From Monodelphis domestica (lineage: Eukaryota; Chordata; Mammalia; Didelphimorphia; Didelphidae): a DNA stretch of 64,000 nt. The stretch is taken from the NCBI RefSeq assembly GCF_027887165.1, contig NC_077229.1:209454338-209518337 (forward strand), written 5' to 3'. A model generated the notes under the pieces. That model was not told the origin of the DNA and ran no database searches. It saw only the letters and a program-made list of their open reading frames with translations. The position numbers and the translations under genes were made by a program. This document shows, piece by piece, positions 50,920-61,629 of this stretch (the first letter of the stretch is position 1; each line of letters opens with the position of its first letter).

Positions 50920-51292
50920 AAGAGAGAGGGCAAGAGGGAGAGGGAGAGAGAAAGGGGATGATGCAAAAAGAGGAGGAATAGGGAAGGGAGGTGGGAGAAG
51001 AAAAAAGGGGAAGGGGAAGGGAAAGAGGAAGAGAGCGAAAAGGAGAGGGAAAGAAAGGAGGAATAGGAAAGGAAAAAGAAACAGAGCAATAGAAATAGAG
51101 GGAGGCAGGTAAAGACAGAGAGAAAAGGAGAGAAAAAGGAAGAAAGGGCAAAAGAGTGGAGAGAAGGGGAATAATGGGGAAAAGGGAGAATAGAAAAGGG
51201 GGACAGAGAGAGACAGAGAGACAGAAACAAAGACACAGAGACAAAGACAGACAGACAGAGACCGACAGAGGCAAAGAAACAGAGAGAAAGAG
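50920..51292. repeat. Purine-rich (GA/GGA/GACA)n tract
   Basis: About 370 bases of A and G with few exceptions on the plus strand, ending in 'gacagaga' units. It abuts a SINE body where the SINE head should be. Minus-strand Ser/Leu/Phe frames across it are artefacts. Confidence 0.95.
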
Positions 51293-51455
51293 ATAGAGAT
51301 CCTGACCTGGAGGACTTGGGTTCAAAGCTAGCCTCAGACATTTCCTAGCTGTGTGACCCTGGACACATCACTTAACCTACATTGCTTAGCACTTACTGCT
51401 CTTCTGTCTGGATTGACACAGTGTCAATTCTTAGATAGAAGGTAAGAGTTCTAAA
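51293..51455 (+). repeat. Type B SINE lacking its head
   Basis: 'gatcctgacctggaggactt', 'gggttcaaagctagcctcag', 'tagctgtgtgaccctggaca', 'ttcttagatagaaggtaaga'. The normal head is replaced by the purine tract, beginning at the 'gatagaga' word. Confidence 0.8.
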
Positions 51456-51526
51456 AACAAGTTTGAGAATGTACAGTATACAGGGAGTTAAGATAGTTTT
51501 TTGTTTAATATTTTTTTTTACCTAGT

Positions 51527-51528
<2 letters not shown>

Positions 51529-51574
<46 letters not shown>
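51529..51574. repeat. (TG)n microsatellite, about 23 units
   Basis: Uninterrupted TG run of 46 bases. Confidence 0.98.
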
Positions 51575-51575
<1 letters not shown>

Positions 51576-52065
51576 TCATGGTCAGTAGAGAAAGCGGTAA
51601 GAAATTTTAAATTTCTTTATGTTTGAGTTGGAGAAGGAATGGGGAAAAGGGGTGAGAAAGACTTTTTGTTAATAGATCTGGCATTGACTTTCTAGATGGT
51701 GAAATGGGAGAAAACTAGAAAGAGGAGAATTTAAAAGACTGTCCCCACTCTCAAAGACCTTCCCTACCCCACTGGCATAGATTTGAAGGAGCCTTGGGAT
51801 GGATGAAGCACAAAACAATCTAAAGCTAAGTGTAGGGTGATCACTTAAATGATCTTCCCTTGAGTTTATCTTATTGAGGGCTGGGCAAAGTTCGAAGATT
51901 TAGTTCTAGAAGGGGCCCATGTCATATGAAACACACCAAGAAATTCAAGACTGGGGATAAAAAAGTCTTTTTTTGCTTTTCTCTTCTATCTGAAAACCCC
52001 ATAGGTCAAATATAGCCTTTGTGAGATATTTAGGAGGGCAAAGGTCCAACAAAACAGAATTCCTG
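51575..52065. other. No feature recognised
   Basis: Unique sequence between a microsatellite and a SINE. No coding signal. Confidence 0.4.
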
Positions 52066-52067
52066 AG

Positions 52068-52310
52068 CAAGATGGTACAACACTTAGAGTGCCAGACCTG
52101 CAGTCTACCAGTCTGAGTTTGAATACTGCATCAGACACTAGGTGTGGAACCCTGAGCAAGTCACTCAACTGCCATCTGCCTTAGTTTCCTTTTCTGTAAA
52201 ATAGGGATGATAATGGCACCTACTTGCCAAAGTTGTTGTGAGAATCAAATACATATTTGTAAAGCATTTGCAAATGTTATATAAATGATAACTTTTATTA
52301 TTACTCAATA
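52068..52310 (+). repeat. MIR/THER1-type CORE-SINE
   Basis: 'gcaagatggtacaacactta', 'tctgtaaaatagggatgata', 'atggcacctacttgccaaag' and 'gcaaatgttatataaatgat' with an ATTATTA end. Confidence 0.75.
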
Positions 52311-52479
52311 TCAATAATTTATAATATAATGATATAGTCATGCTTTATACATCACAATTTTAAATTATTGATTTTTATTTTATTATTATTAATATTAATT
52401 GTTAATGATAATTAATAAAATTAACCTGCCCATTCCTCTCTTTGTGTAATTGACTGCCACCAATTTCTAGGCTGGCAGA

Positions 52480-53330
52480 CTTGGTTCAATTAATGATTGT
52501 ATTCACACACAAAAAGTTAATGCAGCCCATACACATATGGATTTCTGATCATGTCACTTACCATTAAAAACACTCTGCTGTCCTGGTCCCCTGTGGGAAG
52601 AGATGCAAAGAACAAATGCGCCTCTCTCTCTCCTGACATAGGTTGTGAGCATTCATTTCCGGATCTCAAAGAACCAGCCATGGATAGCTCCAGGATGAGG
52701 CCAGAAGCTCTCCCAAGCACAGAGGCTCCTGGAGCAAAGGCCTGTATGCATGCCCAAGGAAGGCCTTCTCAAAACTCAGGACCAGAGAAGGGTTCTGATT
52801 CTGTTTTCAATAGTCTACATGCAGCAATCAGGAAAAGAAAAAGAACGCTCCCAACAGATCAAAGTCAGAACATCTTAAAATGGAAATGAACATTTAAAAG
52901 AGGCCTTTCTCAAGGGAAGCCTTGGCAGTAAATCAGAGCTTTTGAGAGGCAACTGGGGCCTGTGCTGATTTTTGAATAACTCATCGTTTAATAAATGTTC
53001 TTTTTTTGTGGCCCTTTGGGGAAAATGTGTGACTCTATGTGAAACCGATGAACCTAAATGATCAAATATTTTTGGTTGTTTAAAAATAAAATCATGGCTT
53101 TTTTCCTCTAGTTTTGTGCAGAGAGGAGAACAATCAGGAAGTTTTTATTTCAGAAGTTTTGTAGAAATGCAAAGAAGGCATGTTCACAAGGCAGAAATAA
53201 GTTCTTGGGGGCAGCAATTTTAACTTAGTTTCCTATTGGTCAGGTCCTGAGTTTCTATGGTTCAATTGAGGCAATTCAGAGGCTATTTTCAGGTAACACT
53301 GCCCCAGTTCCCAGAAAACAAACAAACAAA
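52480..53330. other. Unique block with a 112-codon open frame
   Basis: No repeat landmarks. The plus frame 52551-52889 ('MSLTIKNTLLSWSPVGRDAK', ending '...DQSQNILKWK') is Ser/Lys-rich with no recognised domain and no clear splice or initiation context. It may be chance in non-coding DNA. Confidence 0.3.
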
Positions 53331-53334
53331 CAAA

Positions 53335-53690
53335 CAACAATATTTTACATTTTGTTTAATGCTTTAAAGTTTTCAAAGTGTTTTCAAATGTATTATCTCA
53401 TTCAAATCAACAAATATATTAAATACCTACTGTAGACAGAATGCCATTTTAGATGCTCAAGAATATACTGAGTTTAGATCAGACAAATTCACTGCCCTCA
53501 TGGAGTTTATATTCTCACAGAACACGGAATGTTAAGGGACTTTAGCAGTCTTCTAGTTTAATCCCTTCTATTTCTACACAGGGAGGAGACCAAGAATCAG
53601 GGAGCTGAAGTCACTTTCTTGGGATCACATAGCATGTTATCAGCAGACCAAAGCCTGGAATTTGCCTCTCAGTTTCCATTGTGGATCTTT
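53335..53690. repeat. MIR, inverted L2 end and MIR in series
   Basis: 53340-53405 is a MIR-type core ('ttcaaatgtattatctcatt'). 53405-53520 is an inverted L2 end ('aatacctactgtagacagaa', 'cctcatggagtttatattct'). 53525-53690 is another MIR-like SINE ('gggaggagaccaagaatcag', 'tgggatcacatagcatg'). Confidence 0.55.
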
Positions 53691-54745
53691 TTTCTATTTG
53701 TTGGGGGGGTTTTCTTGACTGAGGAATGAGATCTTTTGGAAGAGGTGTCCCTGGGGGACAGGAGAGGTCTCTAAAGATGGTGACTCAAAGATGGAAGGCC
53801 AAACTAAGAGCAAAGAGATGTATAAGCATGCTAAGGAAGACTGCTCTTAGGAAAGAGCAGCCTGGGCTTTCTAGGGTTTAGATTTGTTTTCAAGCTTAGA
53901 GTATACAGCCAATCAGTAGTCATTTAGCATAGATAAGTAAAACATTTCTCAGGAAGGGGTGGGAGTAGAAAAAGATCAGCCAAGGGAGAAAAGAGGAGTA
54001 TTTGGAATACAATTGCAGGAATTATTTTAAGAAACTCTTCCCCTGTTCAAGAACAGGCAAAGAGGGAAAGGGACCAAATAAATACTTCTATAATTTTGAA
54101 AGTTCTTTTAGATAAATCTTCAGAATCCGTTGTCCAAGGACAACAAAGAATTATTATGACAGTGTATGAGATCATCAGCTTTTACAGTGTCTGCATAGTT
54201 TGTCATATTTTATTTCTCCTCCTTAAAATAAAGGGGGGGGTGTAGGTGGGGGACATAAGAGAACAACCTGACACTTCTAAGAGGTTTTACCTGTCTGAAA
54301 CTGCAGATGGCACTAAAGATTAGTAGCTAAAAGGCAACAGAATTCAGATTTCCTCCAATGAGAAGGCTCCCAGCCTTTTCTTCAACCATCCTCAAAGTGA
54401 TGCTTCCTTTGCTTGTAAGTACAAGAACTGAATCCTTCTTGGTTAACTTGACTGTCTCTGCTAACATTTTTTTTTCGCTCAGATATCTGCTGTCTTCTTA
54501 GCTGTTCCTGTTATCTACTCAACTCCTTTCCTATAGAATCCTTCAATATTTCTCCTGGCAAAAATCAGAACCTCCTGGCGGTCATTGGCTTATCTTTGCC
54601 TTATAAGGTAGAACTCAAGAAATACAACTTTCTCTCAGTTTTGAAAACCAACAATCCTTATTAAAGTTTGCCATTGTCTCCAAATAATAATAAATTGTCC
54701 TTGAATGACCACTTTGTGAAGTTTTACTTCTTAAGCTTAAAAAAA
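53690..54745. other. No feature recognised
   Basis: Contains an 8-G run near 54235 and short frames. No transposon, exon or promoter could be supported. Confidence 0.4.
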
Positions 54746-54747
54746 AA

Positions 54748-54802
54748 ATCCCAGTCCCTGGCATATAGTAAGCACTTAATAAATGTTTATTGGAAGAATA
54801 AA
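54748..54802 (+). mobile_element. L2 3' terminal fragment
   Basis: 'cagtccctggcatatagtaa' and 'gcacttaataaatgtttatt'. Confidence 0.65.
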
Positions 54803-54899
54803 AAACAGTCACATGCAAATAAGATAATGGACCATAATGCTCTGCAGGGTCAATCATTTCTCTATTATCAAATATATCTTCTCAGTTCTCTTTCTATTC

Positions 54900-55740
54900 C
54901 CTTTGCCTACCCTCACATTTAAATGGAAAAAAAAAATTTTTTCCCTATCCAGATTTGATCATTTTTTAAAATTCTGCTTCACATCTTTCAGCTACTAAAT
55001 GGCTCAATCATGAAAAAGGAAGTTTCTTACATCCTCCACAAGTTGTTTTAATTATTTTTCTTTGTGTAGAAGTTTGTTTAATATCTTAAAAATTCATTTT
55101 ATGACTCATTTACTACTAAATTGCTCACATACAAAAAAGACACTACCTTACATTCTTAAATTCTTACACTCTTTATTCAGAAACTCTCCTTGTCAGTATA
55201 ACACCTCTCCATTACTACTGTCCTCTATTGGCAGCAGGCATCACGGGTCATTTTTATCCTCTGTTTTATATATGGGTTCCACAGATCAAACCTCCATCCA
55301 AAGGACCTCTTCAGGTGGCTGTAGGAATGTCCCTTTCTTGGACCACTCAAATAGTATCTCTCTTTTCTCTTCTTGATCAGCTCATAGTAAATCTCACCTT
55401 TTCTCTTCCCTAGAACCAGGTAGTGTGCTCCAAAATTACATTAGCACATTCCCCAAGTCTTCTGGAGTTCAAAGAGGAATTTATTTTTTTTCTATTTTTC
55501 TTAACTTCTTTTGTCTTTCTCCAAGGCAGCTGGGCTAGATTTTATAAATTATCCTCAGTCTTAAAAAGGAGGGAGAGTCAGAGCCAACAATTCCTGGCTG
55601 CTGCTCTTATCGATATACCTTTGACCCAGAGGAATGAATAAGCAAACACTTGCTACATATAAAAGTGATTGTTGATTGCCCATCTAATAATCTTTCTAGG
55701 CAATGCCATGTACTTCCTTTGCATCTCCTAGGATTATTCA
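54900..55740. other. No feature recognised
   Basis: T/C-rich unique sequence. The 104-residue plus frame 55062-55376 shows no domain. No repeat landmarks seen. Confidence 0.4.
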
Positions 55741-55741
55741 T

Positions 55742-55915
55742 GTTCAATTCAACAAGTCAGATCAAATCAAGTCAATAAGCACTTATTAAGTATCTACTAT
55801 TTGCCATGCACCCAGCTAAGTGCCAGGGATACAAAGAAAGGCAAAAGAGAGTCTCTTCTCTAAAGGATCTCCCAGTCTAATAGGGGAAGATAGTTAGCAT
55901 TTATATATTATTATA
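55742..55915 (-). mobile_element. L2 3' end fragment
   Basis: 'aataagcacttattaagtat', 'tgccagggatacaaagaaag', 'ggatctcccagtctaatagg'. Confidence 0.7.
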
Positions 55916-55934
55916 TATTATATGATATGTATCA

Positions 55935-56178
55935 TATATTATAGAATAGTAGACTTGGAATCAGGAAGACTCATCTTCCTGAGTTCAAATCTGTCCTCTG
56001 ACACTTAATAACTGGGTGATCCTGGGCACATTACATAACCTTGCTTGCCTCAGTTCCTCATCTGTAAAAGAAGCTGGAGAAGGAAATGACAAACTATTCC
56101 AGTCTCTTTGCCAAGAGAACACCAAATGGGATCATGAGGTGGCAGACACAACTGAAAATGACTAAACAACAACAAAAT
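55935..56178 (+). repeat. MAR1-like SINE
   Basis: 'tcaggaagactcatcttcct', 'gagttcaaatctgtcctctg', 'agctggagaaggaaatgaca', 'gtctctttgccaagagaaca' and the tail 'cagacacaactgaaaatgac' ending in CAACAACAA. Confidence 0.88.
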
Positions 56179-56279
56179 TGAATATTTAAATGGAGAGGTC
56201 CACTGAATAGTTGGTGATGAGAAACTGAAATTTAACCTGACTTCTTTGGAAGGAAACAGTGCTAGGAATATAACTGATA

Positions 56280-56870
56280 TTCAATGATTTATTTTTAATA
56301 CATTTTATTGATATATTTCATTTTTATATTACCAAAATATCATCTATCTTTCTTGCTCGACTTTCCCAGAAGATCAGCTCATTCCTCTTTTTATTATTTT
56401 TTTACTTAAAAAAATTATGTTTTCCACAGATTATCTTTGACTTGACTTTTCACATTTTTTTCCAAATCTTTAATCTTTGAGAGCAGGTAAGTAGTAGTCA
56501 AGGGTAGAGAGTATTTGATGTAAGCAAAACCTTCAGGGAAGAATACCATCACAATGAATTTAGCAACCATGCTGTGTTGCTCCTAAATCACAGAGATTTG
56601 TGGGAATAAATGATCATCTTACCTTTTCTCAGCAGCCTGCCTCCTCTGAATGAACTGTTAGTTTGTTTTTTTTTTTTTCATTAAATAATCTAGATAATTT
56701 AGGTAAGCTTTAAGTACTTCAATTTTTTTTTCTTTCCCAGATTGTCTACTAGCATTTGCTACTCAGATTTGCCCTACTGCCTCCAATAGCTGCTAACACC
56801 CTATGTCCCATCTTCCCTTGAAATTAAATTTGGTTGAATATATTTCATGTGTTTCATTTCATATGTATAA
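56280..56870. other. Possible LINE 3' remnant, then unique DNA
   Basis: 56285-56450 is T-rich with 'aatacattttattgatatat' and 'ttttccacagattatctttg', reminiscent of an antisense LINE 3' end but not assignable. The rest holds nothing recognised. Confidence 0.3.
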
Positions 56871-56879
56871 ATATAAATA

Positions 56880-56985
56880 TAGTGTTTGTTTATCCTTATA
56901 AGTTCCTTGATGAGTATTTTTTCCTCAGCTTCTAGACGTGCCTGGCACATAATAGGTATTTAATCAATGTTTATTGATTGACCAA
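56880..56985 (+). mobile_element. L2 3' end fragment
   Basis: 'tataagttccttgatgagta', 'cgtgcctggcacataatagg' and 'tatttaatcaatgtttattg'. Confidence 0.65.
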
Positions 56986-56989
56986 TTTT

Positions 56990-57660
56990 TCCTTTTATCT
57001 TTGGAATATCTTCTCCCCCCCCCACTGAGTCCTTTTTTAGTTTTCCAGCACTAACCTGTGTCAGATTTAGAGGCCAAGAGGATACAAACTCTAAAGAATG
57101 ACTCAAAGACCACATGGAGTAGAGTATTTTCTTTGAGTGTGGGCCAACAAGCCCTCCAAGAATATGACCTCACATAATTTTTCTGCCGGGTGTGGAATCT
57201 TGCCATATAAAGATGATTCATGAGAAGAAATTGTCAAGTTTCTGCCTAGAACCAAGTGGAAAAACTCAAGTCTTAAAAATTCTAGACATTTACACAGCAA
57301 AGCTGAAATTCACATAGAACCAAATTTATATCCTTATGGTTGGGAATCTGTGTTCATTATTTCTCTCACTTGACTTGGAAAAATAGCACAGAATCTGCTG
57401 AAAATGTTTTAGCTGAATGCCAGGGACATTTTTAGCTATTTTTATGAAACTTATTCTAATAGCTGCTTGAAGGTCCATGTTATACGAACTATTCACTAAT
57501 TTTCCAAGATGGTTCCAATGGCCAACATCTTATGAGTCTTTTTGGTATTTTAGTAATGAAATCTACTTAGATAGGGTATAAGATAGGCCTGCTTTATAGT
57601 GATTCTGTTCCATAATATAGAGAATATGGTTACCAGGTACTTCCAGTATACTTCCAATAT
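56990..57660. other. No feature recognised
   Basis: Unique sequence with short frames only. Confidence 0.4.
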
Positions 57661-57662
57661 AT

Positions 57663-58050
57663 TAGGAAAACCAGTCAACATGCATTTATTAAGCATTAAC
57701 CATGTGCTAAGTGGATAGACAGCTAAGTCTAGAGTCAGGAAGACCTGAGTTCTAAACCAACTTCAGACAGTTACTAGTTGTGAGGCTTTGGGCAAGTCAC
57801 TTCACCTCTGTTTGCCTCAATTTTCTCATCAGTAAAAAGGAGATAGTGATAGCATCTACCTTACAAAGTTATTGTGAAGATCAAATGGGATAATAATCAT
57901 AAAGCACTTAGCTTGGCACATAAGAAATATAAATGTTAGTTACAATTGTTGTTATTATTATTTCTGTGTGCCAGGCACTGGTATGGCAATGTGGACACAT
58001 AGAAAGGCAAAAATGTTTTCCCTGCCCACAAAGAGCTCACATTCTAATTG
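57663..58050 (-). mobile_element. L2 3' end split by a CORE-SINE
   Basis: Left 'gtcaacatgcatttattaag' to 'accatgtgctaa'; right from about 57963 'ctgtgtgccaggcactggta', 'aaagagctcacattctaatt'. Joining them gives a normal inverted L2 end. Confidence 0.7.
57712..57962 (+). repeat. MIR/THER1-type CORE-SINE in L2
   Basis: 'gtggatagacagctaagtct', 'gtcaggaagacctgagttct', 'tgggcaagtcacttcacctc', 'aggagatagtgatagcatct' and a TTATTATTAT end. Confidence 0.75.
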
Positions 58051-58870
58051 GAGTACTTAGGAATTATTGTCCATGAAGATAAGTATACTACTATATTTCT
58101 CATATTTAGTATTGGTGCTATTTTCTCCCAGTCACTTCCTATACTTCTTGTCACTGCTTTTTTATATACTTTCCTAGACGTTTCCTGGTTCAGTTTCTTT
58201 GTTGAGTATAACACAGGATAAAGAATAAGGATGTTAACAAAGGCTAGAACTTCTACACACAAAGCGAGTGTTTTCTAGAAGAGTGGAGGCCACTTTAGGA
58301 GATTATAACTTTACCAGCCAAGTTACCATTGCTCAAAACATTTTTGAAGCATTATTGGAACTGCTATCAGGACCAACAGATGAATCTCATTGCTGTGGAG
58401 TCACCCCTTGTTACTAACCTCAAATGTTATTAAGCCTGGTCACCAATCCTATTTGTCATTTTGTTTCAAAAATTCATGTTCACATCCCAAAGATAAAGAT
58501 TTTTGCCTTTTTAGGCAGATAAAATGATTTTATAGTGGCCTCCAAAGACAATTCCATAAGATGAACTCCAAAAAAATTTAGAGCAATGTTTACCCTATAA
58601 GAATAAGTGCCAGATCTTTAAAGGTTGCTACTTCTAAAAGAACAATGGTTTTTCAGATGTATAAATTTAGGCATATTTGCTTTGGAAATCAAAAGTGTTT
58701 CTTCTTAGTTATACCTTCTATGTGAAGTCAGGACTTCATATCATAGCTCAACAACTGTGGAGTAGTCAGGACCCCACTCTCCAAACCCTAAATACTGGTC
58801 ATTTAAAAATGGCTCCCCAAATGAGTATGTATAAGCTTGACTCTTTCATTTAAATGGTGCTACAGAATAC
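58050..58870. other. No feature recognised
   Basis: Unique A/T-rich sequence preceding the L1. No coding or regulatory signal that I can support. Confidence 0.4.
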
Positions 58871-60042
58871 TGAATTGGAGAGGAATGGAGCCAAGATGGC
58901 AGAAAAGCCCAAACCACTCTGACTCTCCTTCCAAACCAATCTTTGAAGGTGCCTCAAAATGACAGGAGTCAAAGACCAATAGCAGGACAGAGTGAGGGGG
59001 CTCTCCTGCTGAACACAACTTTAAAGGTAGGAAGAGTGAGTTGATTTTCATGGAATAAGAGGGAACTGGAAGCAAAACTATACACAGAAAAGTACTGGCT
59101 AACCTACTTTACCAGGTTCGAGTGTAGTCTAAATTTGGAGACCCAAGATGCAGGCTATGTCAACAAAAAAGCACCTCAGACTTACTCCTTGAAGTCCCAG
59201 GTTCTGGCATTAGCCCACAGTGAGGTCTTGAATAGTGCTGGGTCCTTTCAAGCTTGTACTCCTGTGGTGAAGACCTAGCCCTAGGACAAAATAGTTCACA
59301 GTGCCAATCCCTGTAAGCCAACAGCAGAAGACACAGAATCAGCAGTTTTCAGAATTCCCAGTCTACTGGCAAAAAAAAGTTTGAGAAACGTAACCTTTAA
59401 AAAATTTCTCTGGGGACAAAGAGCAAAGAACAGAACCTACAGGGGATGGCAAGGTCCAAGCAAGCACATGCAAAACTTAAAAAAAAATTTCAATTGATCT
59501 CAAGCTCTGAAAGCACTCAAAAATGAATTCAAAAATCAAATAAGACAGGTTGAAGGAAAATGAGAAGAAAAATGAGGAAAAGAAATGAAAGTAATACAAA
59601 GAAAAGAAAAGAATAGCTTATAAAAGCAAAATTGGTCAACTGGAAAACGAGGCACATAAATCCATTGCAGAAAAAATTGACATAAAAAGTATTATTGACC
59701 AAATGGAAAAGGAGGATCATGGAAGAAATTTAGTCTTTTTAATATATAATTGGGCAAATAAAAGCTAATGATTTCACAAAACATCAAGAAACAGTAAAAC
59801 AGATTCAAATTAATGGGAAAATAGAAGAAAATAGGAAATATTTCATTGAAAAAACAACTGACCTGGAAAATAGATCCAGAAGAGACAATTTAAGAATTAT
59901 TAGACTACTTTAAAGTCATGACCAAGGAGAAAAGAAAAAACCTAGACATCATATTACAAGAAATTATCCAAGAAAACTGCCCAGATATTCTTGAACAAGT
60001 GGATAAAATAGAAATTGAAAGAATCTTGCATTAAATCTTCAA

Positions 60043-60234
60043 ATGACAATTCTGAAGAATGTTTTAGCCAAGTCCAAGAGTTTCCAGGTCAAGGAGAAAA
60101 TACTGCAAGCTGCCAGAGAGAAACAATTCACATATCAGGGAGTCTCAGTCAGGATTATAGAAGATCTGGCAGCTTCCATATTGAAGAACCAGAAAGCTTG
60201 GAATATATTCTATAAGGCAGGGGAACTGGTTTAA
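60043..60234 (+). pseudogene. L1 ORF1p C-terminal domain remnant
   Basis: A 63-codon open stretch covering the nucleic-acid-binding C-terminal domain of L1 ORF1 protein. It is the best-preserved coding part of this L1. The upstream coiled coil lies in other frames with stops. ORF1p normally forms trimers that coat L1 RNA; this remnant cannot do so. Confidence 0.8.
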
Positions 60235-60480
60235 CAACCAAGAATCATCAACCTATCAAAACTGACTATATTCTTTCATGGGAAAGTATGGTTATTTAAT
60301 AAAATAGAGAATTTCCAAGGATTCCTGAAGAAAAGATCCGACTTAAACAGAAAGCTTGAGGTCCTAATACAAAAATTCAAGAGAAACATAAAAAGGTATG
60401 TAAGAAAGAGAAAAATTTTAAGAGCTTTGATAAGATCAAATTGTTGATAATCCTGTATGGAAAAATGATCTGTAACTCTT

Positions 60481-60703
60481 TTTAATTGAAAATTTTATTT
60501 AATTAATTATTTTAAAATATTTTCCTGAGTTACATGATTCATGTTCTTTCCCTTCTCTCCTCCCACCCCTTCCCATAGACAATGAGCAATTCCACTGGGT
60601 TTTACATGTGTCATTAATCAAGACCTATTTCTATTTATTGATATTTGCATTAGGGTGATTGCTTAGAGTCTACATCCCCAATCATATCCCCATCGACCCA
60701 TGT
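60481..60703 (-). mobile_element. L1 3' UTR with perfect 15-bp target duplication
   Basis: 'gagttacatgattcatgttc', 'gagcaattccactgggtttt' and 'ttgatatttgcattagggtg' are an antisense L1 3' end. TGATCTGTAACTCTT occurs exactly on both sides (60466-60480 and 60704-60718). It is severely 5' truncated and lies in the inter-ORF spacer of the older L1. Confidence 0.93.
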
Positions 60704-61629
60704 TGATCTGTAACTCTTAAAAATTGTTAGCATTATCATAGCAGTTAGAAGTATACATAGACAGACTGTGGTACTAAGGTGTTTAGGATGATATGTTAAA
60801 AAAAAAACTAATGGTGAAAAAGAGGATTATATTAAGAGAAATAGGAAGAGAAAAGTAAAATAGGGTAAATTATATCATATAAAGAGGTACAGAGCAGGGG
60901 AGGAAATAATATTACAATGGAGGGGAAGATGAGTGTGGTGATGGGTAATACTTAAACCCTACTCTCATTTGAATTGACTCAGAGAGGGAAGGATAACCAG
61001 ATTCATTGGGGTATGGGATCCTGTCTTACCCTACAGAAAAGTAGATGGAAATAAGAAAGGAGGTGGAGGGGAGGGGAATAATATATCAGGGAGGGGGAAA
61101 TTGGGGTGGTGATTAAAAGACCCTATAGAGAAGTAGGAGGAGAATAAGAAGGGAGTTGGTAGAAAGGGATGGAGGGATTAAAAAGCAAAACACTGGCAAA
61201 GAGAGAAAGAGTGAAGGGAGGAAGGAGGGCCAGATTAAAAGAAGAAATCAAGATGGGAGGGAATACAGAGATGGTAATTATGACTGTGAATGTAAATGGG
61301 ATGAATTCACCCATAAAATGGAAGCGCATAACAGAGTGGATTAAAAACCAGAATCCTACCACATACTGTTTATAAGAAGCACATTCGAGGCACGTAGACA
61401 CACACAGAGTAAAAATAGAAGACTGGCACAGAATCTGTTGGGCTTCAACTAAGACAAAAAAAAAAACAGGAATAGCACTCATGATCTCAGACTAAGCTAA
61501 AAGAAAAGTATATCTGATTAAAAGAGATAAGGAAGGTAATTATATCTTGATAAAAGGCAGTATGGATAATGAAGAAATATCAGTACTTAACATATATGCA
61601 CAAAATAGCATAACATTCAGATGTTTTTA

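Larger units (their letters stand above)
58876..61625 (+). mobile_element. L1, 5' half only (5'UTR, ORF1, spacer, ORF2 start)
   Basis: Starts at an L1-type 5' end 'gaggaatggagccaagatgg'. About 600 bases of 5' UTR precede a decayed ORF1 with a lysine/glutamate-rich coiled coil (59480-59750), an RRM-like word 'RRDNLRII' near 59883, and a C-terminal domain at 60043-60234: 'VKEKILQAAREKQFTYQGVS' and 'VRIIEDLAASILKNQKAWN'. A roughly 0.8-kb spacer follows, then the ORF2 endonuclease start at about 61270: 'VNVNGMNSPIKWKRITEWIK' and later 'LIKRDKEGNYILIKGSMDNE'. The sequence breaks off at about 61625, so the reverse transcriptase, 3' UTR and tail are missing. Several stops mark it as old. Confidence 0.85.

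Noticed and set aside
50871-51341. 156-residue minus-strand Ser/Leu/Phe frame
   Set aside because: Purine tract on the plus strand read in reverse; it ends in SINE sequence.
52551-52889. 112-residue plus frame as a host gene
   Set aside because: No recognised domain, no promoter, splice or poly(A) support; length is within chance expectation for this window.
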